A DNA stretch of 64,000 nt from Microbaculum sp051390635 (GCF_051390635.1 NZ_JBPODT010000001.1:496001-560000), one strand, 5' to 3'. Shown: positions 44,336-56,114, counted from the first letter of the stretch. Notes: generated by a model from the sequence alone, not told the origin. Numbers and translations are program-made.

Positions 44336-45502
44336 CTACTGGCAGAAGGTCGTCTGTCCGCCCTTGCCGCGCGGCTGAAGATCCAGGTGAAAATGGTCGC
44401 GATGATACTCGTCGCCGTCGGGACCGATCACGGTCGTGAACGGCCCGCAGGCCTTCTCGTGCACCGCGCGCAGGAACTCTCCGTCCGGCCCCTCGTCGGC
44501 CCAGCTTTCCGCCACGGAGATCGACCGCCCGTCGGCGAGCACGAAAGCGGCAATGTCGACGGCGTTGGCGAAACCGTGCTCGCTCTGCTTGGCGCCGTCC
44601 AGGCCGTTGCGCGGCCGGCAGACATAGGACCCGGCGATGCGCAAACCCACGATATCGCTGTCGAGGGTATCCTTCGCCGCTGGCTCGATGACCTCCTCGA
44701 CGAACGTATCGAGCCGGTCGACCATGGCGCAGTTGAGTTCGGCTTCCGGCGTCAGCTCTACCGCGCGCTCGCTGCCCACCGAGGAGACCGCATAGATGGC
44801 CCGCACGAGGCAACCGGAAAGATCCTCGACCGGCTTGAGCGGCCGCCCGGAGACGCGCCCCTCCTCGATCGCCGCGCAGGCGGGCGACATCGCGTCGCCG
44901 GCGAAGACAGGTGGCCCCTGCGGCGGCCCAGTCCGGACAGGTGGTGGCGGGGGTGGCGGCGGGGCCGCGTCGACAGCCTCGCCTTCCGTCGTCGCCGAGG
45001 TCGGCTCTTTCTTGTCATCGCCGGAGACGTTGGCGTCGCCCGTGGCCGGCGTCACGGCCGAAGCAGCCGGTTTCTCGGCGGGAACTGGCACCTCCGCGCC
45101 CGTGGGCTCGGCCTCGGGAGCCGCTTCCGGCTTTGCCTCGGGCAACGGAACGCCTGGCGAGGCGGCTGATTCGGCGGCCGCTGGCTTCTGCCGCGGCTGT
45201 GGCGTCGGCGGCGGTTTCGGCGCCTCGGCCTCCGGCTCGGCGGCGGCAAGACGCGGCTTCTCGCGCGGCAGCGGAACCCCGGCCTCGGCCGGCTTGGTCT
45301 CGGCAGGCTTTGTCTCGGCAGGCTTTGTCTCGGCAGGCTTTGTCTCGGCAGGCTTTGCCTCCGGGAGGGGCGTCGCGACCGTCTCCGGCCTCTGCCTCGG
45401 CAACGGCACCAAATCGCCCGTTTCCGTTGCTGCCGTAACGGCAGTAACGGCGCCGAATATCAGCGCCGAGGCAACAATTGGCTCGAGTACGCGAAGTTTC
45501 AT
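44336..45502 (-). CDS. Extensin-like domain protein with long proline-rich linker
   Basis: A 388-residue exported protein: a signal-like hydrophobic N-terminus (about residues 7-27), a low-complexity Pro/Glu/Ala/Lys linker (about 30-210) including four ETKPA repeats and many LPxxKP blocks, then the extensin-like C-terminal domain (about 210-388). That domain has SPACAAIEEGRVSGRPLKPVEDLSGCLVRAIYAV, CAMVDRLDTFVEEVIEPAA, SYVCRPRNGLDGAKQSEHGFANAVDIAAFVLADGR and GPDGDEYHRDHFHLDLQPRGK. It shares the EH, D and DHFH pattern with the lipoprotein at 42361. The linker length suits reaching through or across the peptidoglycan layer. Confidence 0.88.
   Translation of the reverse strand: MKLRVLEPIVASALIFGAVTAVTAATETGDLVPLPRQRPETVATPLPEAKPAETKPAETKPAETKPAETKPAEAGVPLPREKPRLAAAEPEAEAPKPPPTPQPRQKPAAAESAASPGVPLPEAKPEAAPEAEPTGAEVPVPAEKPAASAVTPATGDANVSGDDKKEPTSATTEGEAVDAAPPPPPPPPVRTGPPQGPPVFAGDAMSPACAAIEEGRVSGRPLKPVEDLSGCLVRAIYAVSSVGSERAVELTPEAELNCAMVDRLDTFVEEVIEPAAKDTLDSDIVGLRIAGSYVCRPRNGLDGAKQSEHGFANAVDIAAFVLADGRSISVAESWADEGPDGEFLRAVHEKACGPFTTVIGPDGDEYHRDHFHLDLQPRGKGGQTTFCQ
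45296..45358. repeat. Four 15-bp tandem repeats coding ETKPA
   Basis: The unit GTCTCGGCAGGCTTT is repeated about four times (first copy slightly changed) in the linker of the extensin-family gene. It encodes PAETK repeats on the minus strand and is a natural site for slippage changes. Confidence 0.85.
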
Positions 45503-45673
45503 GGCATATGTGCCGTCGCCGATTTGCCTTGCGTGCTAAGAGGATGCCCGTATTCCTCCACAGCTTCTAGCGAAATCGACAGGCGATATTGCAGCGCAGC
45601 GACGAAACCGCTTCGTGGATCGGCCCGCTCAGGCTAATATTTTGGTACTGGGGGAAGCCAAGGGAGCGGGACC

Positions 45674-45757
45674 ATGACCATTGCAAGGCAGGTTCAATTG
45701 GTCGTCGCAGGCGCGGCGTTCCTGTTCGTAGCGGCGATCGTGTTCGGGGCGATTTGA
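45674..45757 (+). CDS. Possible 27-residue single-pass membrane peptide
   Basis: A short frame starting MTIARQVQLVVAG and continuing as one hydrophobic segment (AAFLFVAAIVFGAI) to a TGA stop. GGGAGCGGG lies just before the ATG. It sits in the gap between the extensin gene and the metH terminator hairpin. Short size means little statistical support; the combination of ribosome binding site, basic start and membrane segment is the only evidence. Confidence 0.4.
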   Translation: MTIARQVQLVVAGAAFLFVAAIVFGAI

Positions 45758-45806
45758 CACCCGACCCCTTTCTCACTGGTATTGCGTAGAGACGCCTGAA
45801 TGGAAG

Positions 45807-45834
45807 CCGGCCCCTCTCGTATTCGAGGGGCCGG
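45807..45834 (-). terminator. Perfect 10-bp hairpin after metH
   Basis: CCGGCCCCTC (45807-45816) pairs perfectly with GAGGGGCCGG (45825-45834). It begins 4 bp after the metH stop on the minus strand. There is no long T-run after it, so it may act as a terminator or as an RNA-end-protecting hairpin. Confidence 0.6.
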
Positions 45835-45837
45835 GTA

Positions 45838-49566
<3,729 letters not shown>

Positions 49567-49601
49567 TACTGGCCTCTTGCTTTGGTTCGGTCGGACGGCG
49601 C

Positions 49602-50501
49602 TCAGGCCGCCTCTTTTGTCAAGGGACGCATGCCGAGCATGTGGCACGTCGCGTAGACGAGCTCGGCCCGGTTGAGCGTGTAGAAATGAAAATCGGTGAC
49701 CCCGTTTGCCGTGAGGTCGAGCACCTGATCGGCGACGACGGAGGCGGCGACCAGCCGGCGCGTGTCCGGATCCTCGTCGAGCCCGTCGAAATGGGCCGCG
49801 AACCAGTCCGGGATCTCCGCGCCGCACTGCCCGGCGAAACGGGCCGCCTGGGCGAACTTGGTGACCGGCAGGATGCCGGGGATCACCGGGATGTCGACGC
49901 CGCGTTTCTGGAGCCGGTCGCGGTAGCGGTAGAAATGCGCGTTATCGAAGAAGAACTGGGTAATCGCCCGGGTCGCTCCGGCATCGACCTTGGCCTTCAG
50001 CACGTCGATATCGGCGTCGAAGTCGCGCGATTCCGGATGCTTCTCCGGGTAGGCGGCGACGGAAACCTCGAAGTCGCCGGCCCGCCTGATCGCCGCGACC
50101 AGACCGGCCGTCGTCTGAAACCCCTGGGGATGCGGCACGTAGGCCCCGCCGACGCCGTCCACCGGATCGCCACGCAGGGCCACGATGTGGCGCACGCCGA
50201 TGTTCTGGTAGGCGAAGATCACATCCTCCAGGGCGGCCCGGCTCGCGTCGACGCAGGTCAGGTGCGCCGCCGGCTCCACATTGGACTCACGGCGAATGCG
50301 GCCGACGATCTGATGCGTGCGATCGCGCGTCGAGCCGCCGGCGCCGTAGGTCACCGACACGAATTTCGGCCCGAACGGCACCAGCCGCTGGAACGTGTTC
50401 CACAGGGAGGCCTCCATCTCCGCCGACTTCGGCGGAAAGAATTCGAAGGACACCGACAGGCTTGGTGAAACCTGTCGCGTTGGGGGTAACGACACAGCCA
50501 T
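49602..50501 (-). CDS. metF: 5,10-methylenetetrahydrofolate reductase MetF
   Basis: A 299-residue FAD enzyme that makes 5-methyltetrahydrofolate, the methyl donor for MetH encoded 35 bp downstream. Family motifs: VSFEFFPPKSAEME (about residues 17-30), FVSVTYGAGGSTRDRT (about 47-62), HLTCVDAS, NIGVRHIVALRGDPV (about 100-114), GATRAITQFFFDNAHFYRYRDR (about 172-193) and GILPVTKF. The ATG shares one base with the stop of the upstream ArsR-methyltransferase gene (TGATG), so the two are coupled. Length matches E. coli MetF (296). Confidence 0.97.
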   Translation of the reverse strand: MAVSLPPTRQVSPSLSVSFEFFPPKSAEMEASLWNTFQRLVPFGPKFVSVTYGAGGSTRDRTHQIVGRIRRESNVEPAAHLTCVDASRAALEDVIFAYQNIGVRHIVALRGDPVDGVGGAYVPHPQGFQTTAGLVAAIRRAGDFEVSVAAYPEKHPESRDFDADIDVLKAKVDAGATRAITQFFFDNAHFYRYRDRLQKRGVDIPVIPGILPVTKFAQAARFAGQCGAEIPDWFAAHFDGLDEDPDTRRLVAASVVADQVLDLTANGVTDFHFYTLNRAELVYATCHMLGMRPLTKEAA

Positions 50502-51517
50502 CAGGCCGCCTCCTCGGAAACGCCGCGGCGGACGCGGCTGTCGGTGTCCTTGCCCAGCCATATCGAAACCGTGAGCCGGCCGACCTCGGCGATGTCGACG
50601 TCGTCCGGTGGGAAATCGATGTGACTGGCAAGCTCGATGCCCGCCGCCTTCATCCACTCGGCGATCTGCTCGCGCGAGAATCCGAGGCGGCGGTGCGCCT
50701 GATCGGCGCGCAGAAACTCAAGCCCGTGCGGGGCAAAATCTATGATCAGCAGCCGGCCGCCGGGCTTCAGCAGATAGGTTGCCTCCTCGATCGCCCGATC
50801 GGGGTCGTCGAGATAGTGCAGCACCTGATGGATGATCACGAGATCGGCCGAACCGTCCTCGATCGGCGGGCTGTATATGTCGCCCTGGCGCACCTGGCAG
50901 TTGCGCAGGCCCTCGCGTTCGAGCCGCGAGCGGGCGTAGGACAGCATGTCGTGCGAGACGTCGATGCCGATGCCGCTCTCGATATGCGGCGCCAGCAGCT
51001 CGAGCATGCGGCCCGTGCCGGTGCCCAGATCGACCACGAGGTCGAGCGGCGTGTCGCCGACAAGCTTCAGCACGCCCGCCTCGATCTCCCGCTCGTTGGC
51101 ATGCAGCGAGCGGATCTGGTCCCAGTGGCCGGCGTGTTGCCGAAAATAGGCGGTCGCCTCCTCGAGGCGCGCGCGGCGCACGGCCTCGAGCCGCGTCCGG
51201 TCGCGGACCATGACCGGATCGGACCGGTTCAGCCGATCGACGAGATCGCGCGACAATTCGGCCGCCGGACTGGAATCGGCGAGCCGGAAGAAGGCCCACG
51301 CCCCCTCCGCATAGCGCCGCACGAGACCGGCTTCGACGAGGAGCTTGAGATGCCGGCTGATGCGCGGCTGGCTCTGGCCGAGGATGTCGGTCAGATCCTT
51401 CACGCTGCGCTCACCCTCCGCCAACAGCGCCAGGATGCGCAGCCGGGTCGGTTCTCCGGCGGCGCGCAGGGCGGTCAGCATGTTCTCGGCCGAGATCGGC
51501 AGCATCGGGCTCTCCAT
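50501..51517 (-). CDS. ArsR-family regulator fused to a SAM-dependent methyltransferase domain
   Basis: A 338-residue two-domain protein. Residues about 10-95 are an ArsR winged helix (LRAAGEPTRLRILALLAEGERSVKDLTDILGQSQPRISRHLKLLVEAGLVRRYAEGAWAFFRL). Residues about 140-300 are a class I methyltransferase fold with VVDLGTGTGRMLELLAP (motif I), GIDVSHDMLSYAR, ADLVIIHQVLHYLDDPDRAI and LLKPGGRLLIIDF. It lacks the paired cysteines of metal sensors. Regulators with this architecture upstream of metF/metH are known or predicted (SahR type) to sense SAM-cycle compounds such as S-adenosylhomocysteine; I infer the same here. An ATG at 51505 is an alternative start. Confidence 0.93.
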   Translation of the reverse strand: MESPMLPISAENMLTALRAAGEPTRLRILALLAEGERSVKDLTDILGQSQPRISRHLKLLVEAGLVRRYAEGAWAFFRLADSSPAAELSRDLVDRLNRSDPVMVRDRTRLEAVRRARLEEATAYFRQHAGHWDQIRSLHANEREIEAGVLKLVGDTPLDLVVDLGTGTGRMLELLAPHIESGIGIDVSHDMLSYARSRLEREGLRNCQVRQGDIYSPPIEDGSADLVIIHQVLHYLDDPDRAIEEATYLLKPGGRLLIIDFAPHGLEFLRADQAHRRLGFSREQIAEWMKAAGIELASHIDFPPDDVDIAEVGRLTVSIWLGKDTDSRVRRGVSEEAA

Positions 51518-51531
51518 TCGGCGAATAGCGA

Positions 51532-51557
51532 TATAAAGATATCTTTATACTGTCAAC
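51532..51557 (-). promoter_or_regulatory. Perfect 18-bp palindromic operator in the ArsR-methyltransferase/metF/metH promoter
   Basis: TATAAAGATATCTTTATA (51532-51549) is perfectly symmetric. On the minus strand it directly follows a consensus -35, TTGACA (51557-51552), so it fills the spacer between -35 and the expected -10 (TATCGC around 51533-51528). It ends 15 bp before the ATG at 51517. ArsR-family operators are typically A+T-rich palindromes of this kind. Confidence 0.8.
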
Positions 51558-51677
51558 TCCTTATGAAGACAGCAAGTACCGTACGATCCGCACATGATCC
51601 GCCCTGTGTCGAAAACCGCTCGGCCAGCAAAAACTTTGCTGGAAACCGCCGCGAGCATCGCTAAAACGGCAAGCACC

Positions 51678-52151
51678 ATGCCCGAGCTCACCTATATCGG
51701 CCGGATTCGCACGCCTTGGACACGCGCGGAGGATTGCCCGCGCAACGCCATGGAAACCGACGTGGTCTGCCGGGTGGAGGTCGACGCCCCCTATCGGGCC
51801 GGTCTCGCCTCGCTCAAGACCTGCACCCACGCCATCCTGCTCTACTGGCTCGACCGCGCCCCGCGCGACGTGGTGACCCTCACGCCGCCGAGCGACACCG
51901 TCACCCACGGCGTCTTCGCCCTGCGCGCGCCCGGCCGTCCGAACCCGATCGGCCTGGCCGTCGTCGATATCGTCGCGGTCGAGGAAGACGGACTGACGGT
52001 ACGCCATGTCGACTGCTTCGACGGCACGCCGCTGCTCGACATCAAGCCCTATTTCGCCTCGGTCGACTCCAAGCCCGACGCCCGCGTCGGCTGGCACGAG
52101 ACGCGGGCAAAGCCGCTGCCCCCGCAGGGCGGGCGATCGAAAGAAAGCTGA
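51678..52151 (+). CDS. trmO: tRNA m6t6A37 methyltransferase TrmO (TsaA/YaeB family)
   Basis: A 157-residue TrmO-like protein that uses SAM to N6-methylate t6A37 of tRNA. Signatures: YIGRIRTPWTRAEDCPRNA near the N-terminus, THAILLYWLDRAPRD (about residues 52-66), GVFALRAPGRPNPIGLAVVDIV (about 79-100) and VRHVDCFDGTPLLDIKPYF (about 110-128), the conserved D-x-x-x-G-T-P-x-x-D-x-K-P-Y block. The chosen ATG at 51678 (MPELTYIG) is the natural start; an in-frame ATG at 51594 would add 28 residues and run close to the divergent operator. Neither start has a strong ribosome binding site. Confidence 0.9.
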   Translation: MPELTYIGRIRTPWTRAEDCPRNAMETDVVCRVEVDAPYRAGLASLKTCTHAILLYWLDRAPRDVVTLTPPSDTVTHGVFALRAPGRPNPIGLAVVDIVAVEEDGLTVRHVDCFDGTPLLDIKPYFASVDSKPDARVGWHETRAKPLPPQGGRSKES

Positions 52152-52186
52152 CGACCGGAAACGAACCGGCGGCGACGCCGGCCGCG

Positions 52187-52963
52187 TCACCCTCCCCGCT
52201 TGCCGAACCGCTCCAGCGCCGCGCGGAAATCCTCCGACAGCCAGGTCAGCGCGTGCTGGTCCATGTCGGTGGCGCTCGCCATGAGATCGAGGCCGTGGGC
52301 GGTGGCATCGATCTGGCGCTTGACCATCCGCGTCGCCGTGGCCGGCCGGCTAGCCAGCGTCGCCGCTATCTCCAACGCCGCGTCGAGCGCGTCCCCGTCT
52401 CCGGCGATTTGGTCGGCGAAACCGAGGCGCAGCGCCTCCCCGGCGTTCCATTCCTCGCCGATCAGCAGCAGCCGCCGCGTCGCCTGCGCCCCGACGAGCG
52501 CGACCAGGCGCGGAACCGAATGCCAGCCCATGTTGACGCCGACGGCGACCTCCGGCGCGCCGAACCGGGCGCCCTTTCCCGCCACGCGGAAATCGCACAT
52601 CGCGGCCAGCGCCATCCCGCCGCCCAGGCACGGGCCCTCGACCGCCGCGACGGTCGGGACCTCGATCCCGGCCCAGGCCCGCGCCATGCGCGGCCCGTGC
52701 CCGGCGAACGCCCGCAGCTCCGCAAGCCCCATGTCGTCGAGGCGGGCGAAGGCCGGATCGCGCAGGTCCATGCCGGCGGAGAAGACATCCGCCGAGCCTG
52801 TCAGGATCACCGCGGCGAGGTCCGTGTCGGTCTCCAAGCTGCGCGCCGCCTCGGTCAGCGCGTCCATGATGGCGAAGGACAGCGCGTTGGCACGGCCCTT
52901 CCGGTCGAATTTGACGATGGCGACCCGGTCGCGGCGTTCGACGGAAACGGCGTCATGCGGCAT
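52187..52963 (-). CDS. Enoyl-CoA hydratase/isomerase family protein
   Basis: A 258-residue crotonase-fold protein: VAIVKFDRKGRANALSFAIMDAL (about residues 14-36), oxyanion-hole stretch ADVFSAGMDLRDPAFA (about 59-74) and VAAVEGPCLGGGMALAAMCDFRVAGKGARFGAPEVAVGVNMG (about 103-143). The Glu of APEVAVG is at the usual catalytic position. The substrate is unknown. ATG at 52963 (MPHDAVSVE) lies 8 bp after the stop of the upstream B3/4 gene, so the two are likely co-transcribed. It is a different subfamily from the one at 26493. Confidence 0.92.
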   Translation of the reverse strand: MPHDAVSVERRDRVAIVKFDRKGRANALSFAIMDALTEAARSLETDTDLAAVILTGSADVFSAGMDLRDPAFARLDDMGLAELRAFAGHGPRMARAWAGIEVPTVAAVEGPCLGGGMALAAMCDFRVAGKGARFGAPEVAVGVNMGWHSVPRLVALVGAQATRRLLLIGEEWNAGEALRLGFADQIAGDGDALDAALEIAATLASRPATATRMVKRQIDATAHGLDLMASATDMDQHALTWLSEDFRAALERFGKRGG

Positions 52964-52971
52964 GGCGGTCC

Positions 52972-53688
52972 TCAGGGCATGGCGAGATCGACAGCGGGAG
53001 CAGCCGCCGACGCGAGCGTCACGGTCGTCTTCGCCGAACAGAAACGGCCCAGCAGATCGGTGAGATCGGTGACGGCCGCATCGAGATCGCCCCAGCCGTT
53101 GGCCTGAACGGTGACGACGGCACGGCTCGTCTCGGGCGAGACCAGCGAGCGCTGGTCCTGGCGCCAGTTCCAGCGCCGGCACAGCACCTTTTCGGCGTCG
53201 GCGTAGACGACCTCGCCGGGCTTCGGCGGATCGTTCATCTGACCTCCGGCGTCGTCCGCGCCCATGTCGAGGAAGCTGTCGTCCGGTCGCGAATAGCGGA
53301 AGGCGAGATCGCCGGCGACCCTGTCCAGATCGTCGGCGCCGAGCGGAAAGACATGGGCCAGAGACACGGTGTTGTAGCAGTCGACGAACGGGTTGATCGC
53401 CGGCAGCGGCCGGTCCGCCATCGCGTTCTTGACGAGGCGCTCGACGGCGGAGCGATAGCTTGTCTTCTTGATGCCGAAGGCCCGATAGGCCTTGCGCCAG
53501 GCAGTGACGCCGGGGATTTCGGACAGCTCCAGCCCCGCCCAGCGGGCGCGCACTGCTGCCTCCCGCTCGCCGATCAGCGCGTCCAGCGCCGAAGGCCGGC
53601 TAGCGGGAATGGCGAGATCCGTCGCCACCACGGCGGCGACACGGAAATCGGGAAAGTCGGCGGCGATGTCCGAGATGTCGAGGCGCAT
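52972..53688 (-). CDS. B3/4 (tRNA-synthetase-like) domain protein
   Basis: A 238-residue stand-alone B3/4 domain, the fold used for editing in the phenylalanyl-tRNA synthetase beta chain. Visible family stretches: RARWAGLELSEIPGVTAWRKAYRAFGIKKTSYRSAVERLVKNAMADRPLPAINPFVDCYNTVSLAHVFPLGADDLDRVAGDLAFRYSRPDD (about residues 48-138) and GEVVYADAEKVLCRRWNWRQDQRS (about 155-178). Such proteins may hydrolyse misacylated aminoacyl-tRNA or bind tRNA, but most are uncharacterised. ATG at 53688 (MRLDISDIAADFPDF). Followed closely by the enoyl-CoA hydratase gene. Confidence 0.9.
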   Translation of the reverse strand: MRLDISDIAADFPDFRVAAVVATDLAIPASRPSALDALIGEREAAVRARWAGLELSEIPGVTAWRKAYRAFGIKKTSYRSAVERLVKNAMADRPLPAINPFVDCYNTVSLAHVFPLGADDLDRVAGDLAFRYSRPDDSFLDMGADDAGGQMNDPPKPGEVVYADAEKVLCRRWNWRQDQRSLVSPETSRAVVTVQANGWGDLDAAVTDLTDLLGRFCSAKTTVTLASAAAPAVDLAMP

Positions 53689-53775
53689 GGCGCCGTGATG
53701 CCGGATTTCGGCCCGATTGTCACGGGCCGGCGCGCGAGGGACGTCCGGAGCGCGCCCCGTCAATCCCGCACCTGC

Positions 53776-54417
53776 TCACGCCGGCCGTGCGAACCGCTGC
53801 CGTGCCTCCTCGACCCGCTCGCGGCAATGACAGCCCTCGAGGTGATCGTTGACCAGGCCCATTGCCTGCATGAACGAGTAGACCGTCGTCGGCCCGACAA
53901 AGCTCCAGCCGCGCCGCTTCAGTTCTTTCGACAGGGCGGTCGATTCCGCCGTCTTCGCCATCTTCGACAGCGTCGCGTGATCGCATGTCTCCGGCCGATC
54001 CTTCGCAGCCGGCTCGAAGCGCCAGACGAAGCCGGCGATGGAGCCCGCCTCCGCCCTCAGGTCCAGCGCCCGCCGGGCGTTGTTGATGACGGATTCGATC
54101 TTGCCGCGATGGCGCACGATGCCGGCGTCGCCGAGCAGCCGCGCCACGTCGTCCTCGCCGAAGCCGGCGACCGTCTCGATGTCGAAATCCGCGAAGGCTT
54201 TGCGGAAGTTCTCCCGCTTGCGCAGGATCGTGATCCACGACAGCCCCGACTGGAAGCCCTCCAGGCACAGCTTTTCGAACAGCAGCCGGTCGTCGGCGGC
54301 GGGCCGCCCCCACTCGCGGTCGTGGTAGTCGACATAAAGCGGATCGGCGCCGGGCCACCAGCACGACACCACCCCGTCCTCGCGGCGCATCAGGCCGGCT
54401 GCAACAGCGTTTTCCAT
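53776..54417 (-). CDS. tag: DNA-3-methyladenine glycosylase I
   Basis: A 213-residue base-excision enzyme that removes 3-methyladenine from DNA. Family motifs: CWWPGADPLYVDYHDREWGRPAADDRLLFEKLCLEGFQSGLSWITILRKRENFRKAF (about residues 19-75), FGEDDVARLLGDAGIVRHRGKIESVINNARRAL (about 85-117) and the C-terminal SKELKRRGWSFVGPTTVYSFMQAMGLVNDHLEGCHCRE (about 160-200). The zinc ligands C19, H32 and the final H-x4-C pair are present. It is a little longer than E. coli Tag (187). It stands alone between the B3/4 gene and a LysE exporter gene. Confidence 0.97.
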   Translation of the reverse strand: MENAVAAGLMRREDGVVSCWWPGADPLYVDYHDREWGRPAADDRLLFEKLCLEGFQSGLSWITILRKRENFRKAFADFDIETVAGFGEDDVARLLGDAGIVRHRGKIESVINNARRALDLRAEAGSIAGFVWRFEPAAKDRPETCDHATLSKMAKTAESTALSKELKRRGWSFVGPTTVYSFMQAMGLVNDHLEGCHCRERVEEARQRFARPA

Positions 54418-54471
54418 GATGCGATAGGACCGGATATCCGCCCCGGCGTCAAGAACAAAATGAGAACATTA

Positions 54472-55104
54472 TCATGCCGTCTCCGGCCGCCGCGCGAGCG
54501 CCAGCAAGACGCCCGCGCCGATCAGCGCCGTCCCGGAGACGCGGTTCACCCAGCGCATCCGTGCCGCCGTCCCGGCCAGCCGGCCCACATGGCCGCCGGC
54601 AAACGCATAGACCCCGATCGAGATCGCCTCGAAGGCGATGAAGGCCGCGCCCATCAGCGCGATCTGGGTGATGTAGTCGCCGCCCGGCGTCAGGAACTGC
54701 GGGAAGAAGGCGGTGAAGGTGACGATCGCCTTCGGGTTCGTCGCCGCCACCAGGAATTCGCGGCCGGCCAGGCGCCCGACCGGCTCGCGTGCGGCGGCAT
54801 TGGCCAGCGCGGCGATGTCGACGGGCGCACGCACCATCTTGACGCCGAGCCAGACGAGGTAGGCGGCGCCGACCCATTTCAGCGCGGAGAAGAAGATTTC
54901 AGAGGCCGACAGCACCACGCCGAGGCCGACGGCCACCAGCGCGATCATCAGCGCAAAGGCCGGCAGCCGTCCCAGCGCGGCGACGAAGGCATGGCCGAAG
55001 CCGAAGCGCGCCGCGTTACCCAGCGCCACCATGTTGTTGGGGCCGGGATAGATGTTGATCGCGAAGCAGGCGGGCACGAACAGGAGCCAGATATCGAGCG
55101 GCAT
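54472..55104 (-). CDS. LysE/RhtB-family exporter
   Basis: A 210-residue membrane protein with about six hydrophobic segments, beginning IWLLFVPACFAINIYPGPNNMVALGNAARFGFGHAFVAALGRLPAFALMIALVAVGLGVVL, the typical PGPN motif and N-terminal half of LysE/RhtB exporters. EFLVAATNPKAIVTFTAFFPQFL (about residues 115-137) is the conserved NPKA...FFPQF motif. It exports an amino acid or related small molecule. ATG at 55104; it is convergent with nothing and precedes tag on the same strand. Confidence 0.94.
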   Translation of the reverse strand: MPLDIWLLFVPACFAINIYPGPNNMVALGNAARFGFGHAFVAALGRLPAFALMIALVAVGLGVVLSASEIFFSALKWVGAAYLVWLGVKMVRAPVDIAALANAAAREPVGRLAGREFLVAATNPKAIVTFTAFFPQFLTPGGDYITQIALMGAAFIAFEAISIGVYAFAGGHVGRLAGTAARMRWVNRVSGTALIGAGVLLALARRPETA

Positions 55105-55214
55105 GGCGGATCCTCCAGGGACCCGGCATGACTAACGTGGCGCGCGGCGGCTCCGCAATCCGGTTTCCCGCGCCCCGGCCATGCTCGCGCGCGTCCCCTG
55201 GCCGAGTATCCGCC

Positions 55215-56114
55215 CTAGCCGAGTGTCTCCTTGAAGAAATCGATGGTCCGCTGCCAGGCGAGCGCGGCCGCCGCCTCGTCGTAGCGCGCCGCCGAGGTGT
55301 CGTTGTTGAAGGCGTGGTTGACGCCCTCGTAGGTATACATCGCGTAGTCGACGCCGGCCGCGTCCAGCGCCGCCCGGAAGTCCGGGATACCCGCGTTGAT
55401 TCGGTCGTCCAGCCCGGCATAGTGCAGGAGCAGCCGCACCTTGATCCTCGGCACGTCGGCGGCGTCGGGCACACGCCCGTAATAGGCGACGGCGGCGGCC
55501 AGGTCCGGCGCATTGACCGCAAGCTCGTTGACCATGGCGCCGCCCCAGCAGAAGCCCACCGCGCCGACCTTGCCGTTGGTCTCGGAACTGCCGGCGAGGT
55601 AGCGGACCGCGCCGAGGCCGATGTCGAGCACGGTCGTACCGGTCAGGCCGGATATCATCGACCGCGCCTGGTCCTCGTCGGACGGCGTGCCGCCGCTGGT
55701 CGACAGGAAATCGGGCGCCAGCGCCACGAAACCGGCCAGCGCGGCGCGCCGCGCCACGTCGCGGATATGCTCGTTCTGGCCCCGGTTCTCGTGCACCACG
55801 ACGATGCCCGGCAGCGGCCCTGCCTTGTCCGCCGGCATCGCCAGATAGCCGCTCGCCTGCCCGGCCGCGGTCTCGAACGTGACAGTCCGCGTTGTCAGCC
55901 GCTCGTCATCGGCCGCGACGATCGCCGCCTTCGCCGAATTCGCCGCCAGCATCGGCGCGATCGCGGCCGCCGCAGCCGACGATCCGGCGAGTTTCGTCAG
56001 CTTTTCCATGAAGCCGCGCCGGTCGAGCGTCAGGTGTGTGTACTCGTCATAGGCCGCGATCATTGCCCGGTTGATCGGAGTCGTGCTCGTTGGCGTCGTC
56101 CCGTCTTCGTTCAT
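55215..56114 (-). CDS. Dienelactone hydrolase family protein, Tat-exported
   Basis: A 299-residue alpha/beta hydrolase. The N-terminal region carries a twin-arginine-like motif (LDRRGFMEKLTKLAG, about residues 30-44) and a hydrophobic stretch to AANSAKA. The hydrolase domain starts GYLAMPADKAGPLPGIVVVHENRGQNEHIRDVARRAALAGFVALAPDFL (about 87-137). The nucleophile is Cys in VGAVGFCWGGAMVNEL (about 183-198), with GLDDRIN and EGVNHAFNNDT supplying Asp and His, the C-D-H triad of dienelactone hydrolases. Homologues act on lactones and other small esters. GGAGGATAT precedes the ATG. Confidence 0.93.
   Translation of the reverse strand: MNEDGTTPTSTTPINRAMIAAYDEYTHLTLDRRGFMEKLTKLAGSSAAAAAIAPMLAANSAKAAIVAADDERLTTRTVTFETAAGQASGYLAMPADKAGPLPGIVVVHENRGQNEHIRDVARRAALAGFVALAPDFLSTSGGTPSDEDQARSMISGLTGTTVLDIGLGAVRYLAGSSETNGKVGAVGFCWGGAMVNELAVNAPDLAAAVAYYGRVPDAADVPRIKVRLLLHYAGLDDRINAGIPDFRAALDAAGVDYAMYTYEGVNHAFNNDTSAARYDEAAAALAWQRTIDFFKETLG

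Noticed and set aside
45296..45358. CRISPR-like array
   Set aside because: The 15-bp units are contiguous without spacers and encode a protein linker repeat.
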